Below, one piece after another: positions 1-7,064 of a DNA stretch of 16,117 nucleotides. A program made the position numbers and the translations under genes. Position 1 is the stretch's first letter, and every line of letters begins with the position of its first letter. The DNA lies in assembly GCA_034434515.1 (NCBI GenBank), contig DAOTZA010000141.1:1-16117 (forward strand). The letters are read 5' to 3'. Source of the stretch: NAK19 sp034434515 (GTDB lineage: Bacteria > Chloroflexota > Anaerolineae > Anaerolineales > UBA4823). The notes below the pieces were generated by a model. It ran no database searches. It was not told the DNA's origin and saw only the letters and a list, made by a program, of their open reading frames with translations.

Positions 1-131
1 GTGGAATATTCGTGGACGGTCTGCCCTGCCATGTAGAGCCTGTGGTAGGTAATTACAAAAAAGGACATATTTGGGGCAGGTCATGATAACACTCCACTTC
101 GCAGCAGAGACTGGCATGGTTTGATAACCGT

Positions 132-1409
132 CTATTCTGTGCGGCGCACTTGAGGCGCTTTGATCCAGACCAGCACGGAACAAAAACCTAACAGGGTTGC
201 GGCAACCATCACCGTCAGTGGCTCTCCAATGATAGTCGCCAGTGAGCCGGCAAATAAAGCCCCGAGGGGCATTAACCCAAAGAAGGATAGCGAATAAATG
301 CTCAAGACTCGCCCGCGCAATTCGTCAGGTGTTTGCGTTTGGACCATCGAATTAGAATTGTTCATGTAAATCATCAGGCTCAGGCCGATGACTACCAAGG
401 CGAGCAGGGAAAGCGGCAACCAGCGGATCAAGGCAAAGCCAAAAAGCGCCAGCGGAAAAGCAAAAGTGCCGAGGTTAATTAACTTTCCCCGTATTGCCCG
501 CTGAGCAAGAGAAGCAGTGAGCAATGCCCCGATCATTGCTCCAACCCCTCGGGCCGATTGCAGCCAGCCATTGGTTGTAGCTCCTCCACCCAATACCTTT
601 ACTGCCCAGGCTGGCATCAGGGTTACAAAGCCCATGCCCAAAAAACTAACCGCCGCCAGATACCATACCAGGGTTCGCACAACCGGATCTGAACGGACAA
701 AGCGGAATCCCTGGCGGATGTCATCTAGCGCCCGCCCGTGCGGAGCGCTTTTGGGTGTGGCGCTTAGCCGCATTCGCGCCAGCGCCAGGATGGCGGCGAT
801 GAAAGAAACGGCGTTGATCGTGAAGCACCAGGCAGGACCTAAGGCAGCGTAAGCCATTCCGGCGACAGCCGGGCCTACCGCAGTGGCAGCATTGAACATG
901 GTCGAGTTGAGCGCCACAGCGTTGGTTAAGTCTTCACGGGGGACTAACTCTAAAACAAAAGCCAGGCGTGCTGGCGCATCAAAAGCATTTGCCGTCCCTA
1001 AGAGAAAAGTCAAAAGAATAATATGCCAGGATTGCACCCTTCCCGCAAAGGTTAAAAACGCTAGGATGGCGGCTAAGACCATCATGAAGCTTTGGGTGAG
1101 AATGAGCATTGTCCGCCGCGGCACCCGGTCTGCGATTAGCCCTCCATATAAGGTGAATAACCAGGTGGGTATGCCATTGGCAAAACCTACATAACCAAGA
1201 TACGCCGGCGAGGCAGTCAATTCATAGACCAAAAAGCCCTGCGCAGTGGTTTGCATCCACGTCCCCACTAAAGAAACCAGTTGCCCAAAGAACCACAAGC
1301 GATAATTGGGATGCCGTAAGGCTGCAAATGTCCCCCCGAAACGAAGGTGTGTCCGTTCAGGTGAAAATGCTACCGCCAAAGGGCGTGAGGGCAAAGTCAA
1401 TTTCCTCAT
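132..1409 (-). CDS. MFS_3-type efflux transporter, 12 TM
   Basis: 425-residue integral membrane protein of the major facilitator superfamily, probably a proton-driven exporter of small molecules. About twelve hydrophobic segments can be counted. The loop between helices 2 and 3 carries the MFS signature GGLIADRVPRR. The opening segment (RHPNYRLWFFGQLVSLVGTWMQ) and the interior (DAPARLAFV; NSTMFNAATAVGPAVAG) match the MFS_3/EntS-like group (enterobactin-exporter-like), whose members usually run 400-430 residues. The ATG at 1409 overlaps the stop of the upstream DUF2203 gene as ATGA, so translation is probably coupled, which supports this start. It is the last gene of a leftward cluster. The substrate cannot be read from the sequence, and the neighbours do not reveal it. 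No convincing intrinsic terminator was found in the 131 bases downstream. Confidence 0.9.
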   Translation of the reverse strand: MRKLTLPSRPLAVAFSPERTHLRFGGTFAALRHPNYRLWFFGQLVSLVGTWMQTTAQGFLVYELTASPAYLGYVGFANGIPTWLFTLYGGLIADRVPRRTMLILTQSFMMVLAAILAFLTFAGRVQSWHIILLTFLLGTANAFDAPARLAFVLELVPREDLTNAVALNSTMFNAATAVGPAVAGMAYAALGPAWCFTINAVSFIAAILALARMRLSATPKSAPHGRALDDIRQGFRFVRSDPVVRTLVWYLAAVSFLGMGFVTLMPAWAVKVLGGGATTNGWLQSARGVGAMIGALLTASLAQRAIRGKLINLGTFAFPLALFGFALIRWLPLSLLALVVIGLSLMIYMNNSNSMVQTQTPDELRGRVLSIYSLSFFGLMPLGALFAGSLATIIGEPLTVMVAATLLGFCSVLVWIKAPQVRRTE

Positions 1410-1780
1410 AATGGCTGACGGCCAGCGTAGCCGGCATCAATTTCATGCCAATAACGGATTTCGTCTTCCCCAAATTGCCAGCATAAATACACCTCTCTAC
1501 CATCTCGCCAGTGTGGGAAATCGATCAACCCTTGATTGATGTCTTTGACAATTGCGCCGCTGGCTTGAATCAGCTCTACCAGCTCTTCCAGACGGCGAAA
1601 CTCATCTACCAGCTCGCTTGCCTGGCGATTTCCGCCGTTGCCCCGCACTTTTTGTAAGAGCGGGATTAATTCAGGCCGCCGCTCAAGGACTCGCTGCCGA
1701 ATTTCCAGGATCTTGCTCAGCAGAGGTTGGATTTGACGGACAACTTGATTGGCTTCTTCAACGCTAAAGTAACGCGGCAC
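1406..1780 (-). CDS. DUF2203 family protein
   Basis: Small soluble protein of 124 residues in the DUF2203 family. It has an N-terminal helical half (YFSVEEANQVVRQIQPLL, then a charged helix) and the conserved C-terminal signature: GAIVKDINQGLIDFPHWRDG, then REVYLCWQFGEDEIRYWHEI and DAGYAGRQPL. Length and motifs fit the family, whose function is unknown. The start is GTG at 1780. An AAGGAG Shine-Dalgarno (plus-strand 1787-1792) lies 6 bases upstream. An ATG two bases earlier (the bases read ATGTG) is out of frame, so GTG is the true start. The stop overlaps the start of the MFS gene (ATGA), and the Mut7-C gene ends 37 bases upstream, so the three genes look like one transcript. A helical, possibly coiled-coil N-terminal half is all that can be said about structure. 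Confidence 0.9.
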   Translation of the reverse strand: MPRYFSVEEANQVVRQIQPLLSKILEIRQRVLERRPELIPLLQKVRGNGGNRQASELVDEFRRLEELVELIQASGAIVKDINQGLIDFPHWRDGREVYLCWQFGEDEIRYWHEIDAGYAGRQPL

Positions 1781-1817
1781 ATCGAACTCCTTAATTCCAA
1801 GACCTATCCAAAGTATA

Positions 1818-2579
1818 TCATGGGGTACTCGTTGAAGCCTGCAGCACCTTTATCATCCAGGTCTGCATGCGCTCATAATGCGAGCCTTTCCAGTAGATCT
1901 GCCCACAATCGACGCATTGGCGAAAATCATCATAGTACAGGCGGGTCAAAGGTTGTAATGCAGTGAGGATCTGCTCTTTTGGCACAGCTTGTAGCAAACC
2001 GTTGCACCGCAAGCAACGGCGAAACGGGCGGGCAAGGTCGGCCAGATTCCAGCGCCGCATCACCTCCACCAATTGTTGGCGGGGATTTTTACTGCGCAAC
2101 CAATAGCCATAGTAGATGCAGGTGCGCATCAACAAACGGTGATCGCGGGTCAGAAGGACGCGATGCTCTGCACCCGCAATTTGGGCTAATTCGTCATCTT
2201 GAATATCGTTTCGATACAGGGTATCAAAGCCGAACAGGCGCAGGTAGGCCGCCAATCGTCCCAGATGGTTATCTAACACAAAGCGAATTGGTTCTTCTGC
2301 GCCGCTCGCCAAAGCAGCCGGCAAAGGCAGCGGCAATCTGGGAGGATAAACTTTGATCCATGCCCCCTCTTCAACTAGAGCATCCAGACTCAAAGTTCGA
2401 TCCCCGACCTCGATGCTCCCTACTTCGGGATGCGGCACGCCCAGAGACTCGATTAAGTGTTTGACGGTCTGCCGGCCGCGAAACAGACATCGAACTGGCT
2501 GACCTCGCCGCGATTTGGGTAGAAAATCATTCAGTTCCCCATAAAAGAAGAAGGTGGCTGATTTTTGCACCTCAGACAT
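1818..2579 (-). CDS. Mut7-C RNase-domain protein with N-terminal ubiquitin-like domain
   Basis: 253 residues in two recognisable parts. Residues about 7-80 are a ubiquitin/ThiS-like fold of the kind found fused to Mut7-C (FFFYGELNDFLP; HLIESLGVPHPEVGSIEV; ALVEEGAWIKVYPP). Residues about 98-250 are a Mut7-C domain, a PIN-related predicted RNase. Its acidic residues are in FVLDNHLGRLAAYLRLFGFD (Asp103) and RVLLTRDHRLL (Asp146). A C-terminal zinc ribbon has Cys189, Cys192, Cys222 and Cys225, followed by the typical YWKGSHYERM. The length is normal for this fusion. The family is predicted to act in RNA metabolism, but its substrate is unknown. The ATG at 2579 lies just before the first beta strand of the ubiquitin fold. 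Its Shine-Dalgarno is poor (only AAAAAGAA upstream). Only about 18 bases separate the start from the LysM-gene terminator, so no separate promoter is obvious. Confidence 0.88.
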   Translation of the reverse strand: MSEVQKSATFFFYGELNDFLPKSRRGQPVRCLFRGRQTVKHLIESLGVPHPEVGSIEVGDRTLSLDALVEEGAWIKVYPPRLPLPLPAALASGAEEPIRFVLDNHLGRLAAYLRLFGFDTLYRNDIQDDELAQIAGAEHRVLLTRDHRLLMRTCIYYGYWLRSKNPRQQLVEVMRRWNLADLARPFRRCLRCNGLLQAVPKEQILTALQPLTRLYYDDFRQCVDCGQIYWKGSHYERMQTWMIKVLQASTSTP

Positions 2580-2597
2580 GGGCGGTTCTTTTTAAGC

Positions 2598-2630
2598 AAA
2601 ACACACCCTGCAGATCACAGGGCGTGTTTT
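2598..2630 (-). terminator. Intrinsic terminator after the LysM gene
   Basis: A 13-base inverted repeat with one G-U pair: plus-strand AAAACACACCCTG (2598-2610) and CAGGGCGTGTTTT (2618-2630), with a 7-base loop. Read on the minus strand it starts about 17 bases after the LysM stop codon. The 3' arm ends in TTTT, followed by GCTT. This is a good Rho-independent terminator for the LysM gene. It lies immediately upstream of the Mut7-C gene, so any expression of that gene from the LysM promoter would depend on read-through. Confidence 0.8.
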
Positions 2631-2646
2631 GAGCTAGCAGGAAATG

Positions 2647-3285
2647 TCATCGAGCGCGGCGCTCGAGATAGTAGTCTGAGTTGACCAAAGTCTGGCAGGC
2701 GAGTACATCGTCATTAAGAGCGTCTTTGGCACAGACCGTGATCACCCGCTCTCCGTTCAGCTCAGGCGGCATGTGGAAATAAGCGCCAAATTGCCCCTTC
2801 TTGTCGGTCTGAATGATGGCAAGCTGGTGATTGGGGTTTTGCCAGTAGTACATGCTGCCCCGGTATGCCTTGATATAAACAAAGCGCTCTTTGGGGAAGT
2901 TGGTCAAGGCGATCCAGGCAATCGAACCAAGGTGAAAGCCGCTGATGGAAGGGAGATTGGTGGCGACCGGCGTGCCTGGAGCGGGAGTCGGTGCTGGTGT
3001 TCCGGTGGGGATAACCGCTCCCTTTGGAATGCACAAAACCTGCCCGACATACAGCAGATAGGGAGCTTTTAATTTGTTTGCTTCAACGAGTTCTTCAAAC
3101 TTGACCTGATATTTGGCTGCAATGCCGTATAAAGTGTCACCCGATTGCACAGTATATTTGAGGGCACACTTCTGCGCCTGGGCGGTCATGGGCGGGGTAA
3201 TCACCAGGAACGAAAGGGCAAGCAATACCGCTACCCCTCGCCATACCCAAGCCAGAGAAATTCGAGACCCATCACGAGCAGTCAT
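2647..3285 (-). CDS. LysM domain protein, secreted or membrane-anchored
   Basis: 212 residues. A short basic N-terminus precedes a hydrophobic segment (about residues 11-31, VAVLLALSFLVIT) ending in an Ala-rich stretch (TAQAQ) that could be a signal-peptidase site. One LysM domain follows at about 43-87 (KYTVQSGDTLYGIAAKYQV, then LLYVGQVLCIP), a peptidoglycan or glycan-binding fold. Next comes a Pro/Thr linker (about 90-108) and an unassigned C-terminal domain of about 100 residues (GSIAWIALTNFPKERFVYIK), probably beta-rich, ending with two cysteines. The ATG at 3285 is chosen over an in-frame ATG at 3372. It has AAAAGGAG 10 bases upstream and places the signal sequence at the N-terminus, whereas the longer form has no ribosome-binding site. 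A likely promoter lies at 3411-3421. The protein probably acts outside the membrane on the cell envelope. No catalytic domain is visible. Confidence 0.88.
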   Translation of the reverse strand: MTARDGSRISLAWVWRGVAVLLALSFLVITPPMTAQAQKCALKYTVQSGDTLYGIAAKYQVKFEELVEANKLKAPYLLYVGQVLCIPKGAVIPTGTPAPTPAPGTPVATNLPSISGFHLGSIAWIALTNFPKERFVYIKAYRGSMYYWQNPNHQLAIIQTDKKGQFGAYFHMPPELNGERVITVCAKDALNDDVLACQTLVNSDYYLERRAR

Positions 3286-3309
3286 TGTTTTCACTCTCCT
3301 TTTTACAAT

Positions 3310-3353
3310 CAGAGTTCCTTGCCTGGTCGGCAAAGTGACCGGAGGAGACTCTG
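3310..3353 (-). promoter_or_regulatory. Structured 5' leader of the LysM mRNA (possible)
   Basis: Between the predicted transcription start (about 3404) and the LysM start codon lies a nested inverted repeat. The outer arms are CAGAGT (3310-3315) and ACTCTG (3348-3353). The inner 7-bp stem on the RNA is CUUUGCC/GGCAAGG around the loop GACCA. The internal CUCCUCC (plus-strand GGAGGAG, 3341-3347) is complementary to the downstream ribosome-binding site AAAAGGAG (3296-3303). An alternative fold could therefore hide the ribosome-binding site. It matches no riboswitch class I recognise. Confidence 0.35.
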
Positions 3354-3410
3354 AGAAAGATAGGGGCGTCATTGAGCCAACAGACGCCGTCCGTTTTAGA
3401 GTTGCGGAAA

Positions 3411-3421
3411 ACTATACCATA
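3411..3421 (-). promoter_or_regulatory. Extended -10 promoter for the LysM gene
   Basis: Minus-strand TATGGTATAGT contains an extended -10 (TG, one base, TATAGT). No good -35 is found 16-18 bases upstream. It would start transcription near 3404, giving a leader of about 119 bases before the ATG at 3285. The same 11-base pattern occurs at two other promoters within 240 bases. Confidence 0.55.
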
Positions 3422-3469
3422 TTTTCAAGGGTGTTGAGATTAAAGAGGCTTAAGGTTGAGCGAATGACT

Positions 3470-3480
3470 TATGCTATAAT
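3470..3480 (+). promoter_or_regulatory. Extended -10 promoter for tRNA-Arg
   Basis: TATGCTATAAT contains a perfect -10 hexamer (TATAAT, 3475-3480) preceded by the TGC extension. A weak TTAAGG lies 19 bases upstream. The expected transcription start is near 3487, only about 3 bases before the mature tRNA 5' end at 3490. Confidence 0.65.
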
Positions 3481-3489
3481 CAAATTGCT

Positions 3490-3562
3490 GCCCCAGTAGC
3501 TCAAAGGACAGAGCGAGGCTCTCCTAAGGCCGAGGTTGTGGGTTCGACTCCCGCCTGGGGCG
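3490..3562 (+). tRNA. tRNA-Arg (anticodon CCT)
   Basis: 73-base cloverleaf. Acceptor GCCCCAG/CTGGGGC with discriminator G; D arm GCTC/GAGC; anticodon loop CTCCTAA giving anticodon CCT, which reads AGG; variable loop AGGTT; T arm GTGGG-TTCGACT-CCCGC. CCA is not encoded. The anticodon stem is imperfect: AGGCT (3516-3520) faces GGCCG (3528-3532), leaving an A-G mismatch at 27-43 and a G-U pair at 31-39. A T-rich run, TCTTTCTTTG, follows directly and may end transcription. Nothing else in the window suggests that this tRNA served as an integration site. Confidence 0.95.
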
Positions 3563-3629
3563 TCTTTCTTTGTGAAAAAAGGGGAGACTGCTTGGCTCAA
3601 CAGATTTGTAAACCCCGTTTGGCATCAAG

Positions 3630-3640
3630 TATGCTATACT
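3630..3640 (+). promoter_or_regulatory. Extended -10 promoter for the threonine-synthase-like gene
   Basis: TATGCTATACT contains TGC followed by the -10 hexamer TATACT (3635-3640), nearly identical to the tRNA-Arg promoter. No convincing -35 is present. Transcription would start near 3647, giving a leader of about 40 bases that includes the CAGGAG ribosome-binding site before the ATG at 3687. Confidence 0.55.
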
Positions 3641-3686
3641 CCAACCGAAGGCCTGTGATAAAAATTTCTCCCAGGAGTTCATCTAC

Positions 3687-4883
3687 ATGGGTTCTGTAAT
3701 TGAGTTCAGCTGTCCACAATGTTCCCAACGTTTTTCAGCAGAAACTGTCCAAACCTACTGCCATTCCTGCCAGTCTCCGATTCTGGCGCGTTACGATCTG
3801 GAGCAAATCGCCCAATCGGTAAAACCCGAGGTCATTCGCCGGCGAAAGCGTGGCATTTGGCGGTGGGAAGAATTCTTGCCGGTAAGCGATCGGCAATGGC
3901 AGGTAAGCCTGGGAGAAGGAGATACTCCCCTCCTCCCCCTGCCCAATTTGGGCGAGAAATTGGGTTTAGGCCATCTATACTTAAAAGATGAAGCTCAGAA
4001 TCCAACGGCCTGTTTCAAGGCTCGCGGAATGGCCGTTTCTCTCAGTCGTCATCTCGAACTGGGTTTACGCCATTTCTCCCTTGCCACAGCGGGCAACGCC
4101 GGTGGGGCGCTGGCAGTCTATGCGGCGCGGGCAAGCGCTCAGTTAAGGCCTAAAGGGGAGGCTTGCTTTGCCCATATTTACATGCCGCGCACAGCCCCTC
4201 TGGCAAACCGACTTGAAGTTCAGGTGAGCGGAGCGGATTTGCATCTGGTTGACGGGCTGATTTCCGATGCCGCCCAACAAGCCAACCAGGATGCCCGGCA
4301 GTTCGAAGGGACGCCGCAAAGCTGGTTCGACCTTTCTACCTTCAAAGAGCCCTATCGCGTGGAAGGGAAGAAGACGATGGGGTTGGAGCTGGCTGAGCAG
4401 TTCGACTATCGGCTCCCCGATGTCATCCTGTATCCCACCGGCGGCGGAACGGGACTGGTGGGAATGTGGAAAGCTTTTGATGAGCTTCAACAAATCGGCT
4501 GGATTGAGGCGAAACGGCCGCGGATGTTCAGCGTTCAAGCCAGCGGTTGCGCTCCGCTCGTGCAAGCCTTTGAAAGCGGCGCTGAGCGCGCTCAGGCATG
4601 GCAGAATGCCTCCACCCTGGCTACCGGTCTGTGCGTGCCAAAACCCTTCGCCGACCGCTTAATCTTAACGATCATCCGCCAAAGCGGTGGAGCAGCCCTG
4701 GCCGTTGAAGATGAAGAGATCCAGCTTGCCCAACAGGAGCTTGCCCAATTCGAAGGCATCTTTGCCGCACCGGAAGGCGCAGCTACCTTGGCTGCTTTAA
4801 AAAAGATGGTAGCCAGTCAGATGGTAAGCCCTGACGAAAAGGTGGTCTTATTCAATACGGCTAGCGGTGTAAAATATATATAG
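3687..4883 (+). CDS. Threonine synthase homologue (PLP-dependent, fold type II)
   Basis: 398 residues. The family's threonine synthase makes L-threonine from O-phosphohomoserine in the cytoplasm using pyridoxal phosphate. An N-terminal zinc ribbon (Cys9, Cys12, Cys25, Cys28) precedes the PLP domain. Lys111 in NPTACFKARGM is the predicted Schiff-base lysine. TAGNAGGALAVYAARA contacts the cofactor region, and GGGTG at 252-256 is the phosphate-binding loop. KEPYRVEGKKTMGLELAEQ and PEGAATLAALKK match a threonine-synthase-annotated subgroup. The usual Gly-Ser before Phe-Lys is Ala-Cys here, and Lys-Asp-Arg is Lys-Ala-Arg, so a related beta-replacement or lyase activity cannot be excluded. The ATG at 3687 has CAGGAG upstream. 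The gene stands alone behind its own promoter, with no hom or thrB neighbour. Confidence 0.8.
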   Translation: MGSVIEFSCPQCSQRFSAETVQTYCHSCQSPILARYDLEQIAQSVKPEVIRRRKRGIWRWEEFLPVSDRQWQVSLGEGDTPLLPLPNLGEKLGLGHLYLKDEAQNPTACFKARGMAVSLSRHLELGLRHFSLATAGNAGGALAVYAARASAQLRPKGEACFAHIYMPRTAPLANRLEVQVSGADLHLVDGLISDAAQQANQDARQFEGTPQSWFDLSTFKEPYRVEGKKTMGLELAEQFDYRLPDVILYPTGGGTGLVGMWKAFDELQQIGWIEAKRPRMFSVQASGCAPLVQAFESGAERAQAWQNASTLATGLCVPKPFADRLILTIIRQSGGAALAVEDEEIQLAQQELAQFEGIFAAPEGAATLAALKKMVASQMVSPDEKVVLFNTASGVKYI

Positions 4884-4938
4884 CAACCGTGTAGATAACC
4901 AGACGGCCGAACGTTTTTGATCAGGAAGTTTTTCTAAG

Positions 4939-7059
4939 ATGGTACAAGCCGGTGAAGCCCGTCCGACAACTGAAGCAACTCTGGAGCTTCTGTATAATAT
5001 CAGCCGCGAACTGACCAGCGCGCTCGATCTGCACATGGTTTTACGGCGTGTGCTCTTTCTTTCGATGCAAAGTGTCGGGGCAATTAGTGGCAGCATTATC
5101 GTCTTGGATAGCTACGGCAAGCCAATTGATTCGGCGATTATCACCGGAGATGTCGTGCATGATCAAACCACCCAGCAATTGCGCATCACCTACGAACAAG
5201 GGCTGGCCGGTTGGGTTGCGCAACACCGCCAGGCGGTCTTGATATCGGATACCAGTCGGGATGAGCGCTGGCTCTTTCGGCCGGATGACGCCCCTGAACG
5301 GCGAGGCGCAAAGTCGGCTGTCAGCGCGCCCCTGATGGCTCGCGAAGAGTTGGTTGGCGTGATGACCCTCGTCCATCCCCACCCAGGGTTTTTCCAACCC
5401 GAGCACTTAAGCCTGGTGCAATCCATTGCCGATCAGGCAGGGATTGCCGTCCTCAACGCCCGTTTATACGACGAGAGCCAACGCCGAGCGCGAGTGATGG
5501 CTGCCCTTGCCAGCAGCGCCGCCATTACCGGCTCTTTAGATCTGAAAGAGGTGCTACAACGCATTTTAGAACAGACCAGCCAGGCTTTGCTGGTGGATAC
5601 GGTTTCGCTGGCTTTGCTCGATTCTAAACGACAGGAATTGGTCTTTGAAGCCTCTACAGGGAAATACAGCGACAAAGTCATCGGCGTCCGCCTCAAAGTC
5701 GGGCAGGGAATTGCCGGCTGGGTTGCCCAACACGGCGAAGGCACGGTCGTCAACGATGTCTCTCAGGATGAACGATTTTTTCGTGGCGTTGATCTAATCA
5801 CTGGTTTCCGCACGCGGGCGATTGCCTGCGCTCCAATCCTGTGGGGAAACGAGGTGATTGGCGTTCTCGAAGCCCTCAATCCCTATGCGCGAGTTTTTGA
5901 CGAAGAAGCTCTGGATGTCCTCAATGGAATCGCCAGCCTGGCCGGCACAGCCATACGCCATGCCCAATTGTTTGAAGCCCTGCAAGCCGCTCATCAACGG
6001 TATCGGGAACTATTTGAGGATAGCATTGATGCGATTTTCATCACCGATTGGGAGGGGCGGATTGTAGAAGCCAATCATCAAGCCGAGCAGGTGACTGCTT
6101 TGAAAAACGAAGCCTTGCGCCAGAAAACCGTTTATGCGCTCTCCCTGGTCGATGAAAAGGAGCTGGGAGAAAACTTTATCAACTTACAAAAAGGGGATAC
6201 GATCTCTTACGAAACAAGTCTGCAGAGCGAGGCAGGACACACCCTACCGGTGCATGTGTACGCGCGCAAGGTAAGCATCGAAGGCGAATCGTACGTTCAA
6301 TGGATCGTCCACGATATTACCGAGCGCAAAAATTTGGAAACCTTGCGCAATGATTTGATTTCCATGATTTATCACGATCTGCGCTCACCGCTGGCAAACG
6401 TCGTTTCCAGTCTCGATGTGCTTCAAAATATCCTTTCCCTGGATGACGAACCCGCCCTGAAATCTCTCTTGAACATCGCCATCCGCTCAACAGAACGCAT
6501 TCAACGCCTGACCAACTCGCTCCTGGACCTGCGCCGCCTGGAAGCTTGCCAGCCGATCAGCAATCCACAACCTCAATCCGTGCTGGAAATTATCGCCGAT
6601 TCCATCGAAGCTGTTCAAGCTAGCGCCGATTCCAAGCATCAGATCATCGAAACCAATCTGGCTGCCCTCTTACCGTCTGTACTGGTAGATGGTGAAATGA
6701 TCCGCCGCGTGTTGATCAACCTTTTGGAAAATGCCATCAAATATACCCCTCAAGGAAGTCGGATTGTGGTCGGAGCACAACCCCAGGGTGAGATGGTTCA
6801 GTTCTGGGTTCAAGATAGCGGTCCGGGCATTCCTCCCTCAGAGCAAGAACGCATTTTCGATAAATTTACCCGTTTGCGTAGCGGAGAGGGTCAGCATGGA
6901 TTTGGTTTAGGGCTGGCTTACTGCCGCTTAGCCGTTGAAGCCCACGGTGGTCGCATCTGGGTTGAGAGCCAATTGAATCAAGGCTCCTGTTTTCGATTCA
7001 CCTTGCCAATTGTGTCAAACGGGCAAATATCTAAAGGAAGCGAGAGCGTTGTAGGGTAG
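4939..7059 (+). CDS. Soluble sensor histidine kinase, GAF-GAF-PAS-HisKA-HATPase
   Basis: 706 residues without membrane segments, so a cytoplasmic sensor. Domains in order: GAF at about 25-175, GAF at about 200-345, PAS at about 352-465 (YRELFEDSIDAIFITDWEGRIVEANHQA), HisKA at about 468-535 with the phospho-accepting His479 (MIYHDLRSPLANVV), and HATPase_c at about 580-695. The ATPase part has an N box with Asn598 (LLENAIKYTP), a G1 box DSGPG at 626-630, an F box IFDKF, and a G2 box GFGLGL. All catalytic motifs are intact. The first GAF contains GLAGWVAQH and the second GIAGWVAQH, suggesting internal duplication. The signal is unknown. There is no receiver domain and no response regulator nearby. 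AGGAAG lies 10 bases before the ATG. The gap to the upstream PLP gene is 55 bases, and the next gene starts 5 bases after the stop, so it probably heads the run. Confidence 0.93.
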   Translation: MVQAGEARPTTEATLELLYNISRELTSALDLHMVLRRVLFLSMQSVGAISGSIIVLDSYGKPIDSAIITGDVVHDQTTQQLRITYEQGLAGWVAQHRQAVLISDTSRDERWLFRPDDAPERRGAKSAVSAPLMAREELVGVMTLVHPHPGFFQPEHLSLVQSIADQAGIAVLNARLYDESQRRARVMAALASSAAITGSLDLKEVLQRILEQTSQALLVDTVSLALLDSKRQELVFEASTGKYSDKVIGVRLKVGQGIAGWVAQHGEGTVVNDVSQDERFFRGVDLITGFRTRAIACAPILWGNEVIGVLEALNPYARVFDEEALDVLNGIASLAGTAIRHAQLFEALQAAHQRYRELFEDSIDAIFITDWEGRIVEANHQAEQVTALKNEALRQKTVYALSLVDEKELGENFINLQKGDTISYETSLQSEAGHTLPVHVYARKVSIEGESYVQWIVHDITERKNLETLRNDLISMIYHDLRSPLANVVSSLDVLQNILSLDDEPALKSLLNIAIRSTERIQRLTNSLLDLRRLEACQPISNPQPQSVLEIIADSIEAVQASADSKHQIIETNLAALLPSVLVDGEMIRRVLINLLENAIKYTPQGSRIVVGAQPQGEMVQFWVQDSGPGIPPSEQERIFDKFTRLRSGEGQHGFGLGLAYCRLAVEAHGGRIWVESQLNQGSCFRFTLPIVSNGQISKGSESVVG

Positions 7060-7064
7060 AGTTT

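Noticed and set aside
1..131. Search for a gene, tRNA or terminator at the left edge
   Set aside because: Only a T-run on the minus strand (near 57-63) without a proper stem, and short scattered repeats of CTGCC, were seen.
3286..3372. Longer N-terminus for the LysM protein (ATG at 3372)
   Set aside because: It has no ribosome-binding site and would place 29 residues before the signal sequence. The ATG at 3285 has AAAAGGAG upstream.
3113..3499. Plus-strand 128-codon open frame across the LysM start and leader
   Set aside because: It is antisense to the LysM gene and its promoter and has no family resemblance. It is treated as a shadow.
3490..3686. Integrated element next to tRNA-Arg
   Set aside because: No integrase, no repeated tRNA 3' end and no foreign-looking genes are present. 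Housekeeping genes follow directly.
4848..4875. Possible promoter TTATTC-16-TAAAAT before the first kinase
   Set aside because: It lies inside the end of the upstream coding region, and its -35 is weak. It is plausible but not supported enough to list.
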